NCBI GenBank assembly: GCA_019614645.1
Contig: JABWDB010000032.1
Coordinates: forward strand, 868,001-932,000
Source: Stratiolaelaps scimitus
Taxonomy: Eukaryota > Arthropoda > Arachnida > Mesostigmata > Laelapidae
Reading direction: 5' to 3'
DNA length: 64,000 nucleotides
Part shown: positions 14,001 to 27,300 of the stretch, one piece after another
How the letters are laid out: each line of letters begins with the position of its first letter
How positions within the stretch are numbered: position 1 is the first letter of the stretch
Translations under genes and position numbers: made by a program
The notes under the pieces: generated by a model
Databases searched by the model: none
What the model was told of the DNA's origin: nothing
The model's input: the letters and a program-made list of their open reading frames with translations, nothing else

Positions 14001-14942
14001 CTTTTACCTGTGTCGATATCGCCCTAACAATGGCCTCCTTTAACTCGTTTAACTAAGAACGCTATCATCAACTCACAGCGAATGCTGTCATGAATAATGT
14101 CCAGCTGAGTAGTTCGATCGTAAACTTTTTCGTGCGCACTCTCAGCCCTAAACGTTTCCCATACACGAAAGCGTTCTCGGCATTGCTTCATAAGGCGGAC
14201 TGCTTAAAGGCGAATGTGCAAAGGTGGGGATCGAACTCGTGCCCTCCACACATCTCTACCAAATCGCAACCGGCGCACACGAATGCCCCACGCGATTAAT
14301 TTGATTCTGTGGAGACAAAAACGGCCACTTTTTTTTTGAAAAACCTTAAATTAGAAGGGGCAACACTAGTTTAAAGTCGTTCAGATGTCTCTTGAAGTGG
14401 ACATCGAAGACACTTAATCAATTGGAAGAACCCCGTTACCATAATAGAGAAGAACAAGGTTTCAATACAATAGGTGTGGTCATTTAAAAATCTTCTTGTT
14501 TTTCCTACCTGTTTTCTATATAATTAACGTACTATTTTTTTTTAACAAAACGAAAGCACAAACTCACGTAAGCGTTCCCCGATTTTTCAACCGAAATCGT
14601 CGTTCTTGCGGTGAACTATTATAGTGGTGGACTGTTCATGGAACTGAACGAGCCGTAGAAGAACCGCTCCTCATAACCCCTATGTCTCAAATGGGTTCTA
14701 CCAATTGATAATGAGCTGGCACGCATTTTACACAATCACATAATTTCCTCAGTTTTATCTGGGTGGAGTAACGTAAAGGTAAATGTTTATTGGTTTATTG
14801 GCACTTTCGCAATGCTTAAGCTTGGGAACATTACGTAAATTTCGGCATTTCGCGATAAAACAATGTCTCGGTGGCCCATAGATTTTGGATTTAGCAATCT
14901 GGTTAAGAACATAGCAGAAACTTTAGAGTTAATCAAGTTCAT

Positions 14943-14980
<38 letters not shown>

Positions 14981-17900
14981 ACAAAAAAAAAACAGTGGCT
15001 GGTAACGTGACTGCTATGGCTACTGTTTATAGCGCGTCTATTAACGTTTAAGGATCACGTCATTGAACAGTGCTATATGTTCTAAAAATGCAAGACCACC
15101 GACACGTATTTATCGATATAAGCGACCCGGAATCAGTATCATGCATGAACTTCATTCATAAACACGTCAGAAGATCTACGATGTCTGTGTTTCTGATTGC
15201 ATTTCTACTTTCCAGGAAGCACAAAACCATGTCGCGAGGAAAATGTTCCCTGTCAGCATCAATGTATAGCCACTGCCACAGGACATCGGTGTGCTTGTCG
15301 GGAAGGATATCAGCTTGCCGGCGACCTACGGTCATGTCTAGGTAGGTGCTAATTACTAATTATAAGTTATTATTTTGAAGTTCGGCAGTCTTGAGTTCGT
15401 AGTTCGGGGTGTACGTGTCCGACATAGGGAGAGGATTCAGAGTTGGTCGGGCAGAGAAATGATCCGGTGAAGTACGATGACGAGGTGACGAGGTCAACGA
15501 GGTGACGTATGAAGTCAAGCCGAACTACTACTCCTAATTACTTCCAGAGCTATTTCTCTAATTATTGTATATTTAAAGACGCACAATTATGCTCAGTAGC
15601 CAGTCAATCGGGGGTTTACCGGATGGATTTTTCCGCCTCGTCGTTCGAAGCGCGCTTATTCGAAATTGTTGTTGTCCACTGTTGTTCGTGATTCCTCATG
15701 GGAGGTTTTGAACCCCCCAAATCGATTGTGCTTGTACCGGCCACAAAATGCACACGCGTGCAGAGGAGTCGTCGATTTTTTATCGACTACTTTCAAACGC
15801 GAACGTCGTACCCCACGAAGCGTTTCAGGTGACGATTCCCGATTCGTTTCATATCAACGTGTGGTTATACCAGACTGTAACAAGAATAGCGTTCTCCCCA
15901 TTGCCTTTGAAACGTTGGACGGTCACGGCGTCCCCTCACTGCGAACCCCCTCGAAAAGGTCTAGCATAGGCTGATCCGTCCCGCCGGGGACAAGCGCGCA
16001 GGATATTTCCTTCTGCAACGCCTGTCCCTCGCTGTGCAGAGAGGCAGAGAGGGAATGCCATCGCCTTCCTCGGGACAATGTCGGCCTCGGACCCGGTCTC
16101 CAACTAATCCCCCGCCCCCCAAAAATCCCTACAAATAATTCCTAATTATTGTATGTTTGGATATAATAGCGTTGCTTTATTCGGTCACGAAGGAATTATC
16201 GGGTCATCGGTTTTCCCGCACGTTATGCCACAGCGTCATATATGAATGAGCCGTGTTTAGTGAACAGGCCAAGCCAGCATATTTATGTCCACATCATTTA
16301 TACAAGAGCGGCTCGTTCAAGTTTATCCCTTAGCTTGTTATATATATATAACACACGTAATTGTAAATTTATTTTTGTTTAATTCAATGCAGCTGGCTTC
16401 GCTTAGCTAGTTGAGTGCGCGCGGCTTGCCTGCGCCTTGCAACCGGAGGAGAGGTGTGGGTGCGAAATGGGTTCGATCGCCCACCGTTCCACATTTGCAT
16501 TTAACAGGGGTTCGTCATAAGGTAGCAATGCTGAAAGTATCACCGTGGACGTTGAACGCTAGCCTCTGTGAGTCAGCCTGGGAATTATACAGAGCACAGC
16601 CTTTGTGTGTATTCCTATTAGCTGTAGACACCACGATATTCTCTAGGGGCCACCGCGTCGACACCTAGCAGGAGCCATAGCAGGTGGACGATTGTCGACG
16701 AAACGGAAACCAACCTTGCCAGCCTTCGTTAACACAACGAGCGTCACGTTGTTCGTCATTTCAAAGCATTAGCCAGATGCGTGGACACAATGCCAAGCAT
16801 GGCATTGTCTAGCTCGGCCTCGTTGCCTTTGAGGTTTCTATCCGTTGAGATTCCAACAGCTATTCTACGTTGGTTGAGAAGCGCGCGCGGTCTAAGAACG
16901 CCGTGCATGATTTAACCGCTACGCAGAAAAAAAAACCCGTACGTAAACTGTCAAGCAGATTATCTACTAGGGCGGCGCCGGTGGCGACAGCGGCAGCAGC
17001 AGAGGCTGAAGACGACGGCCGGCGACGAGGACAAGGGTGGGGTGCGCGATACGGGTATGAGTCGCTATGGCTGTAGGCCGTCGCCGCGTCTGCTGAAGGC
17101 GAGCAGCAGTTGGCAGTTGAGGGAAACAGGACGAAGAGTAGGACGAAGGACCAGCAGCAGGACACAGGCCAGCAGGCAGTCGTTGGCTCGTTCGTTGCTG
17201 GTGCTGCTGGTGGTGGTGGTGGGCGCAGTTGGCAGCAGCGACATAGGATTTACAGCTCGACTGCGCGCGCGCGCGCGAGAGCTCATCCGCGCTGAGCTGA
17301 TGTCGGTCATTACCAATGTAAATTAAGGTCTGCCGACGGCAAGCAGCCTCGAGGCTAGACGCAAGTGACTCAGTGACTGAGTCAGTGGATGGCTGAGCGA
17401 GTGAGCGAACGAGGGAGCCTAGGCAGGTGGCGTAAGCCTCTACTCTCGGAGCGTCTGCCGCTGCGTGCGCCTTCTCCGCCAGGGCCTAGAGAGCCCCCCG
17501 GCCCCCCCCAAACGCCCCGGGGGTGGAGTATGGGGCCACTGGGGAAACCAGAGGCGACTGCTGTGCCATACTGATAACATCCCTCTCAACCAGTGGAGAA
17601 TGAGGAATGGAACGGGTCCCAGGCCCGCGCAAGGGTCTAACCCCCGCAAGGGGAACTGGGGATACTCAGTCTCGTTCCTTTCCGTCAGTCTCTGCCTTTC
17701 AGAGCGTTGCATTAACGCGTTCAGCGCTCGCGTAGACTTGTCCACTGGATATGTCTTTTTGTCTGTACGTGTTTTTCCTTGACGTTCTTGGAAAGGCGAC
17801 TCGTTCAGTTGTTGAATTCGCACCTTTACGGACTTCATGGCCGGGCTAAGTGTACCTAGTGAACTCGGGACCTCATCGTTATGGGATCTTTGTGTGCGTT

Positions 17901-18994
17901 TGAATTCGAAATTAAAGAAAAAGAACCAATTACTAAGAGCCACACTTGTCCCTAAACGAAATACGCATAGAAGTTAGCGTGAAGGGATGTTTCATCGTGG
18001 TGCGGTTTCTGTCATAGCGCAAGCAGTGTTCAGTCCAATGGTATAGTAGACGAACGAGTTAACAAGGACAATTAACCAACGAATTAACAGTGCATATAAT
18101 TAATATTGTATATGCTTTGTTTTTTGCTTCATTTCTAAGAAATATTAACGCCTGTTGCCCAATCTAACATTGCGCCATACTGCGGCGCTACCGCACCCAT
18201 CGATTCGAATAAAGCCTTCACAGACGTTGCAGGCTGGCATGGGCCGTTGGCCTGATGTGCAATATGGCCTTCGTCGACGTTTCCGTAAAGCGGAGAAGCT
18301 CTCGGCCTGCCTAATGATGACCTTTTCGCCCCCTGAATCAAGTTGCTATATTCTATTGTATTGCCCAAGTATTAGCCAATACAACATTGTCCTCGGCAGC
18401 GGTTTGGCGTCAGTATCTTGGCGGGGTATGGAACAACCGCGTCCTTCTCTGGCCAGAATGATTCGGTTCCTATCTTAGAGGAGGAAATTTTGTCGAAACT
18501 CACACGCACGCACACACACACACCACTAGAGGCATTCGGATCTCTATTGAACGTGGGTCGATCCGGCGCTGGGGAGTTTACCTGGTTGAGGAAACGTCTC
18601 TTCTCTGGTCTCGTCCTTACCTATTCTAGCAATTACCTCTGTGGCCATTCTGTGTTTGAGCTGTGCCCATACTCACGCAAAACGTGGGGTGTTATACTTG
18701 ATTACATATTAGGTTTTAACAGCGAAATTAGCGTTTCTGTCACGTTTCTGCTAAATAAATAAATAACCCGAGATGTTCTTGTTACTCTTCACAGATGTTG
18801 ACGAGTGCCAGCTCTTGGGCATGTGCAGCCACGAGTGCACCAATACTGTACCTGGATACCAGTGCAATTGCAGTCGGGGATACAAACTACGGGACGATCG
18901 CCGGCACTGTAAAGCACAAGGACCTGAGGTGAGCAAAATAGCGCTTAATGTACAATAAGTATATGCTGGAAAATCCATAGAGGGATGGAGATAT

Positions 18995-19031
<37 letters not shown>

Positions 19032-21243
19032 ACTCGAATCCACGAGACCTCTTTCAAGAGTAACTGGCCCAATCATAGGCGTTAGCTAACGCTTGACTAT
19101 ATCTTATATATTTCGAGTCTCCGAACAGTCCGATGGCGTGGTGCATTCGTGTACGCCTTGCTTTTTGAAAATGTTAGCTTTTTTTTTAAAATCATTTACA
19201 AGATAATTTTTCACAATGATTTGTGAACGTCCTGACAGAGCTGCAAACTTTTCCGTCGTGTCCACACGGACCAACACCACGAGCAGCAACAAATGTACAG
19301 GCAAAGGCCATAGACAGAATGGAGAGTGTTAATAATAGGACGTTTTCATGGCGTTGCACACGATCCACGCCTCGTTGATTGTAGTGTGCTTCAGTCATTC
19401 CTGAAACAATTATTATAGGTCTCTTATCCCCTGTGTAAACTATACGCACTGAGTAAATCCCCCCCCCTGCGAAAGGGTATGAAAATGATATATATATATA
19501 TAGATAAGGTAAAGGTATATTGGTTTATTAAAGGAGCTGCAATTTTACAATGCTTAAGCTCTCTTATATGTCACACAGCGCGGCTCGAACCTATATATAT
19601 ATATATATATATATATATACGTGTGTTAACACCATTCCCACCCATAGCCGCTCATAACGGTGTGATGACGACGTGCAAACATCATTTCCTATACATTTTA
19701 TACGATTGCAATATTCTGTCATTATCTATTCAAGCAGACAGTAATTACGAATGATTTCTACAATGTTTCCTTAGGCGTTTATCCTGTTCGCGCACTGTAC
19801 AGACATCCGGAGGATTAAGTCGGATCGTACGGGTTACAGCGTTGTGCTGAGCAAGTTCCAGAACGTTGTCGCGCTGGACTTCATTCATCATTTGAATCTG
19901 CTGGTGTGGTCCGATATCGGGCAGAAGACGATTCAGAGCTTCTTCATGAACCAGACAATCGCTGCGGGCGTCGAGCCGAAAATCAATACGCTTGTGTCGC
20001 GGGCGCTGCCGAATGCCGGAGGTCTTGCCACGGACTGGATCTCCAATAGGTTGTACTATTATTGTATTTCCTGAAAATGTTATTTATTTATTTAATTTAT
20101 TTCTTTATGTATTTATTTATTAGTGGTGCTTGCAGTTGATGTCAATAATAGTTGGTAATAAGCGACATCCGAGCATTGATGACCGTTCTTATCGCTGTAG
20201 TTGTTAGCAGCGGTGAAGGCTGGCTCATTCTCAATATTCGACCTCGTATTCGTCGCACGGTGTTACCGACAACCCCCCCCCGGACTAATATATTGACCTC
20301 GCCGTTTACCGTTACATCCGAAGTAGTTTCCACATGTGGCCGTGCTGCCTCTTACATTCGGACTTCCATATCGTCATCCGGCGCCGGCGGCGCCGCCGCC
20401 CCCCATCGAGGTACCGGTCATAATGGCACGCCGAGGCGCAGGGATGACGTCCGCCAACGAGAATTAATAATTATTCATGCTCGCTTCAATTTAGCAGCGT
20501 ACCATCACCATGGCTAAGCTGGCCATAGCAGAAAGTATTGCAGACGCGGCACTAGGTAGCAGATACGTTGGCGTGGCAACATCGGTACCAACAACAGCAG
20601 TCGCCGCAGGGTACACCGGACACCAATAAGCATGGGATGTTGTTCGAGCCGAAGTTCGGATCGAGCTGCCATCGAGTTCACGACCGGCACCGTCGTTCTT
20701 CTTGATCTAGGGGACCGACTGGGCGCTAATGTCAGCCAGGACAGTCGCACTGTTTGTCCCATGCGCTTCTTCAGCGGTTACCCAGCTCCCGTACTTGCGT
20801 CCGGCTCGCTGCAACAGGCGAACCGGTTACGTCGCCAATTAGGCCACACGTATTCTCTGCCTACTAAACATTTACTCGTTAGATCGTTGCCGCACCACGA
20901 TAGCAACGCTAATCACGCGGTGTACATTGGACAAGGATATATAGATAGCACCATGAGAAAACAATGTGTTAGGACGACAACAGGGGAATGTACAATGAAT
21001 ACGGGGTGTTTTGGCCTGCCTGGTCATTTCGGAGTCCTGGAGGCCTGAGGCGAACGAGGGCCTGATCGAGGGGCCTCCTAGGCTCGGTTTGGTGGCTTTG
21101 CAGATGAGTTGCACACTTCGCAATTACGCGCTACGGCTGGAAGATGCATGTGTATGCATTCCCGAAACCGCCTTGTATAAAGGCATGAATGAAAGCTTTT
21201 TTTGGCCTATTTAGGCTTCATGCTTTGCCTTCAATACCATATG

Positions 21244-21322
<79 letters not shown>

Positions 21323-24300
21323 TATAGGGGTGTACATATGCTACATAATCCTCACACGATTTAGATACTCAACCGGTGAGGCAATGTTTATTCAAACATA
21401 CAGTAGTTAGCAATTATTATTTCTAGGGATTATGGGGTGGGGGTGAGGTCGACAATGTCCCGAGGAAGGCGATGGCATTGCCTCTCTGCCTCACAGCGAG
21501 GTACAGGCGCTGCAGAAGGAAAGAGCCTGCGCGCTTGTCCCCGGTAGCGCGGATCAACCTATGGTAGACCCCTTCGAGGAAGTTCGCAGTGAGAGGGCCG
21601 TGCCCGCCCAAGGTCTCAAAAGCAAGGGGGGAACCGGTTAGTTATATTCGAGCAACAAATGGTCTAGTCTCTAGCTGTGAAAGGCCGGAGGTTCGACTCC
21701 CGCGACATGGTGACATTTATAAAAGAACTTAAGCATTATAAAAACACTGCAGTTCCGTGTTGACGAACCCATCTCGACCCTTAACAATCCTTCTCATACA
21801 GTTGTATTTTCTCTGCGCTCACAGTCACCATCATCATCTTTAGCTGTCATTGGGATTACGGCTGCTCATCTGATCATAATCGTACAACTACACATGAGAG
21901 TTCTTCTTAACCCTGTACCATTCGGTCCAATACTCTGTCCAATCTCATTGCAGAATCTATTGGACGGATTCAAAGGCGGCTCGAATCGAGAGCGCATCTG
22001 CCTTGACGGGTCTTGATAGGAAGGTACTCATCTACACAGACATTCAGAAGCCTCGAGGGATAGCGCTTCATCCACTGCTTTCGTAAGTTCGTTTTTGATC
22101 TTAGTTGCAGCGCTAATTAATTCGGTTTGCAATTTTTGGAAGTTGATGAGCCTGATGTCCTGTTCGTGTCCTATCTCAGTCACGCTTGTCTAATCCACTT
22201 TAATCTACTTCGACTGAAGCTGTTGGCCTGATCTAGAAGATAATAATATAGAAAACCGTCTCGGACATGAATCTATCGGAGGAAATAATTGACACCTTCT
22301 CATTAATAGGAAGAATTCATCTGGTGCAATGTGTCTCGAATCAACATATGCGAAAAAATATATAGTTCAACTTATCCGCCTTGTATTTCGAACCGCTAAA
22401 TGATCATGTGACTACCATACGTACACAGTGGCTAATTGAAATTAATTAAGAACCTGAGCTTTGCATTGAGTCGGGCGCGCAACGTAAAATATATATATCT
22501 CATTGTTTTCGAGTTAAGAACTCGACGTTCGTTGACACAAAGACACCGATGGAGCCCGATTCGCAAAACACCTAATATTTTCAAATGACTGAAGCCAAGC
22601 CTGGCCAAATCTCCTTGCATCACCCTCCAGAAACTCTGGTAAACCGTTCACGAGAACCGTACATAGCATCCTTTCTGTTTAGATTTTTTTCAGAACTACT
22701 ATTACGCATCAGGTGCTGGTTGTTATTGTAGTTGTTGCTGTTGCTGCTATTGTTGCTGTCGTTGTCGTTTGTCTAACAGTATCCGCCGATTCATAACCGA
22801 CCAAATCAACGTGTTGTGGTCCTGTTTTCTGAATTTTAAATTCGAATTTCAGGATGGTGTTTTGGACGGACTGGGGCGTCAGACCACGAATTGAGCGCAT
22901 TTTCATGGACGGCTCAGATCGGCGAACTCTGTTCAACGAGTCGCTATTTTGGCCGAACGGAATCACCGTCGATTATCCAACAGGGCACATCTACTGGTCT
23001 GACGGAAAGCTGAACACCCTTGAGTGTGCCACGGTCGACGGACACGATAGGCGTAAGGTGGTCGAGAGGGGTCTTCCACATCCTTTTGCAGTGTCCATCT
23101 TTGAGGATAACCTTCTCTGGACCGACTGGATGACGAAATGTAAGTTGACATCGGCGTCAAAGAGTTCACAACAGCTGACCTGGTAAAGGTAACAGCTATA
23201 TTGGTGTTATGAAAGGAGCTGCAATTGTTACAATGCTTAAGCTCTCTTATATGTCATCACACAGCGGGGCTCGAACCTGCGGCCTCTGGCTTCCAGCCAG
23301 AGACTTAGCCGTCCAAGCCACCGCGCTGACAGTTCAGTTCGATTCAATGTGTGGGGTTTATTTACGGAACTTGCAATATGCATACGCTCCTGTTATCGTT
23401 TAAGAAAATGCGTTAAAAATACAAAAGAAATATATAAAATGGAGCCCGTACGCTCCGGGACAAAATCCAATCCCGCTGAGTTAATTGATGGGACTCTCTA
23501 GTAGTAAATTAGTAGTAAAAAGGTGGTACACTAGTAGTTAAAAAATAAAAAATTACTAAAATAGTAGTAAAATTATTATTCTTCTGTTCTTTGTTTTATG
23601 GAACTCGAACATTTTCGTCGATAAACTGATTCAGTTATCGATGAAAGCGACCATCAGCGAGAGGAACAATATCGCAGTGTTTGCATTGACTTTAGCTCAA
23701 CACGATCCAGTATCGATGTGAAGAATTTGGCAAGCGAAGGGGTGTAATCAATCTTCTTGGCGGGAACTGCTGAGTTACTTGTTGTGCTTTAGCCTTCTCG
23801 CTGTGCATTGCCCTTCAATGCGTACCAGGATAATTGCCACATATCAATTTCAAGACACTTCAGGAAATTCGCAATTGTCCTCGGAAACGCTTGAAGAACA
23901 TTGATTGTCAACACGCAGCCACTGAAAGCATGACATTCTCGTTATTGTCAATATTTTAAGTGGGATTGTGCTAAGGCATATCTTATTAAAACTCGTTCCA
24001 TATAGATCTGGTTGAGCAAGTCTTAATTTTCGCATGTATGTGCCCAATGGGGAACAGCTGAGGGTCAGCTCGAAAAACAGTTTAATTTTCGCATGTCGCC
24101 GTAAGATAATATGTATAATATTATTATATTAATATAATATTAATAATATAATATCTTCTAATTTTAGAAGATCACTAAAATGACCTTATTTACATCTGAT
24201 AATAGCAAGAAAACATTACGCGTAGATAGTTAATTATCGTTATCAGTTCGTAAATTAGTGAAATATGAAAGAAGATTAATTTCTACGTACTGTACTGCCT

Positions 24301-27300
24301 CCAAATTCTCTTCGCACAATGAATGCCGTAGTTCTTTATTTCAATGCGTGTCCCTTTTCAAGGCAACGAAAATGGTTCATCCTATGAGTTCTTGGCTGAT
24401 CCAATCACGAAGCTAAATGCAGACCACGCAAAGACGCACAAGGAACATAGCCGTTGGAAGGGGAGCTCGGAGAGCTCTCGAGGAGTGTTTTCGAAGGTTT
24501 AAAACAAGCGGGATTTGGGAACTAACTAATCTTCTTGCCCGGGAAGACTTCTAGCGGACGGGGTACCTTTTTCGGGAAGCTTTTTCGCCTTGAGAGGCGT
24601 CTCGCCGACTCTATCCCCCCCTTCTCCCGATGGGAAGCAAGCGTCCTTCTTCGCGTAACAAATACGGGCTCTTCCTTGAAATTATTTATGAGAAAGACAG
24701 CCAGGCGATGCAAGCCTGAATCGGCCCCGCGATGCCTTCCTAGTTCCCTTGGCAAAAAAATTTCAGCCCGTAGACTCTTAATAACGGCTAGCAACTGTTC
24801 GGGACATTCTCGTTTCATTCGAGAACCTTTTTGGGCAGGAATAGAATGTAAACTTTCGACAGTTCGGTACAAATGTCAAAAATGAAGCCCTTCTTGGGCC
24901 CTCCCGGCTGCAAGTGTTTGCTCTAATTTCCGCTTGTGAGGCATTTAAGAACGAGCGGAAATACAATTCGACCAAATTGTATCCATTCTTCGAAAATTAT
25001 TTCCGGAACCTCTCAAAAACTGAGGACTAAACATGGTGCAGCATGGTCTCGAACAAAAAACTTAGCTCACTCATCATACCGAACACTATTCCTGTTAAGG
25101 TTCGAAATTGAAAAAAATCACCAATCATTTGTGTGACCATCATTTCTACGGTTATTTCTATGGCTATGTTTCCTAATCATCCCTAATCAAATAGGACGAT
25201 GTCCTTGCCCTAATGATATCTCTCCCTGTCGCTCTAGCTATTTTTCGGTATGGCCGCGGCTCAACCAAGCGACTCCAACCGTAGGAGAATAGAAACGAAG
25301 TTAGTTGTCAGCTAGGCCCAATGAGTCCTTGCTCGGGGCCCTTCGTTTTTAAGGCTCATAGTTGCTTTTCACCAATGAGAATATAGTTAGCCCAAATATC
25401 AGGTTGGCCGGAAACGAATTCAGGTAGTCTAGTTCAGGTAATCTGTCAATGCTACACAAGGCTTGTGTCAAGGCTACACCAAGGCGGCACCGAGACCTGC
25501 CGGGTCAGCATAGAAGAGAAGCTTATTCAGTTCTAGCACTAGTGGCGGTATAGACGGTCCAACACGTATGTGCATCATGCATTCGCGTTATCCTCCCAAA
25601 AATAGAAAAAGTTTTAGCAGACGAACGTTTAGGGACAAGAACGCCTTTTCTGCAAAGGATTTAGCGGGCACAATTTGTTCGAAACAGCTTAAATCAAGCG
25701 TTTGCGACTCGGCCAAAATTTCAAAATGCACCTGTCAAACTGACCACATCCGAGGCAATAATCGCTGAGAGCTCATAGAACGCTGGAATAATGCGGACAT
25801 CAACGCATAAAAGGTGCGGTGTGTTGGGCACACCGGAGTACCTCCACTCAGAAGTGTTGGAAAACAAAACATCAGTATGGCAAATAGTTCGGGTGGTACG
25901 AGCCTTTAAGATAAACATATACCTCGAAGAAGATTGACCTCACTATAGTTACGGAATATGATCTGCGGCAGACGATTCAACACGCTCGCAAAATAACAAC
26001 ATGCGAGCTTGCTTCTCGACGTTCCACCCCGTGCTAAATGTGCTCAGCATTAATACTGGTTTCTTAAACATTAATAAGCAGCATTAAAACTGGCTAATTA
26101 AACATTATTAATACTGGTGTTCTGAGCTTCTGTTTTGTTTCTGGTCTATTTTCTTAATATTGTCATATTCCGTGTGCTGGGCATTGCTTCTATATAGAGC
26201 TCGTTTCAGCACCGATAAAAAAAACAGATAACCATTCGCAGTTTGTCTCCTCCACAGACAGAATATCGGCGTTAGCACACTTTTTCGCATGGCCCTGACT
26301 GCCCTCAAGGATAGCTATGATATGATGTTGTGCTATTGTTTGATTTCGTTGTGGTTTCCGTTGTCGCTATCGTCGTCGTCATCGACCTGCTTGATTGGGG
26401 GTACAGCCGTTCATCGATGCAGTAAGTTTGGACAGGAAGCTGGAAAGCAAGCCGAAGTGCTCGTGGCCAACCTGAGCTATCCCATGGACGTGAAGGTGGT
26501 ACATCCAAATCGCCAGCCACCAGGCGAGAACCCCTGCTCAAAACACAACTGCTCACATATCTGCTTCTCGAACCTCAAGACCTTCAGCTGTGCCTGTCCC
26601 GATGGACTCACGCTTCTGGCGGACAATCGCACCTGCTCACAGTGTACGGTATTTGTAGTTCGTTATTAATTATGATGCTCCTCCCATTGTATAATTACTG
26701 AGTTTGTGATACCTTTTGCCGTTAAAGAATCTAGCCGCCATGCTCTCGCTTATCGCTTGCCGGCAGTCTGGGGCTCTCTTCCTCGCGAGATTCGTTCACT
26801 CTCCTCGGCAAAAAAGTTTGCAGCGGAGGTGAAAAAATTTTTTATCAATCAGATGTAGATATTTTTGTGGATAGTTGTTTTGTATCTTACCCAATGTTTA
26901 CATATTGTACAAAAAAAAAAATGTGTACCCTTCATATATAAAATATACGTTGCAATAATTCTTTTAACTATTATTTTTACGAGAACTTAAGCATGTATAT
27001 AGCAGTTCCGTCAATAAACATTTGTTTGAATTTGAATTTGAATTTGAATTTGACCAACAACGTCTGCGCTATCCAAGAAACACGTACGAGGAAAGAGAAA
27101 CGTTTAAAATCGTCCAGCCAGATTCAATTTAGTTCAGTTGAAAAAGTGCGCCTTATTGACGGAACTGCAGTTTTGTCTTACAACGCTTGAGTTTTTTCTC
27201 CTTCGAGAAAACATTAGCGAAGATTACTGTATCACAATGCGGGTACTAACAGAGAATAGCTACCTGATAGATGACTGAGGCCGCCAAAATTACTATGGGA

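Larger units (their letters stand above)
12100..15215 (+). other. Intron b (3.1 kb)
   Basis: Holds a family B SINE at 14130-14297, a family A tail fragment at 14774 and a (TA)n tract at 14948-14978. The frames on the - strand at 13034-13276 and 13362-13661 have no recognisable content. Confidence 0.6.
15342..18794 (+). other. Intron c (3.5 kb)
   Basis: Holds the LINE C copy at 15895-16170, a family B SINE at 16400-16582 and a GC-rich island at about 16860-17720. No additional exon was found. Confidence 0.6.
20050..21953 (+). other. Intron e (1.9 kb)
   Basis: Holds a GC-rich patch with CGGCGCCGGCGGCGCCGCC near 20380-20400, a frame of 138 codons at 20632-21048 with no recognisable content, a long (TA)n at 21244-21326, a LINE C end and a family A SINE. 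Confidence 0.6.
23140..26406 (+). other. Intron g (3.3 kb)
   Basis: Starts with a full-length family A SINE (23184) and holds a short family D insertion (24038). An AT-only palindromic stretch lies at about 24107-24157. At 24522-24885 both strands are open for 116 codons, with no recognisable content. Confidence 0.6.

Noticed and set aside
17440..17943. 167-codon frame on the - strand
   Set aside because: Low-complexity Pro/Arg-rich product in a GC-rich island, with other frames open too. No motif and no splice context.
26423..26643. Alternative start of exon h after the AG at 26421
   Set aside because: It gives the wrong phase for exon g (phase 1) and would hit a stop after about 17 codons in the frame it forces.
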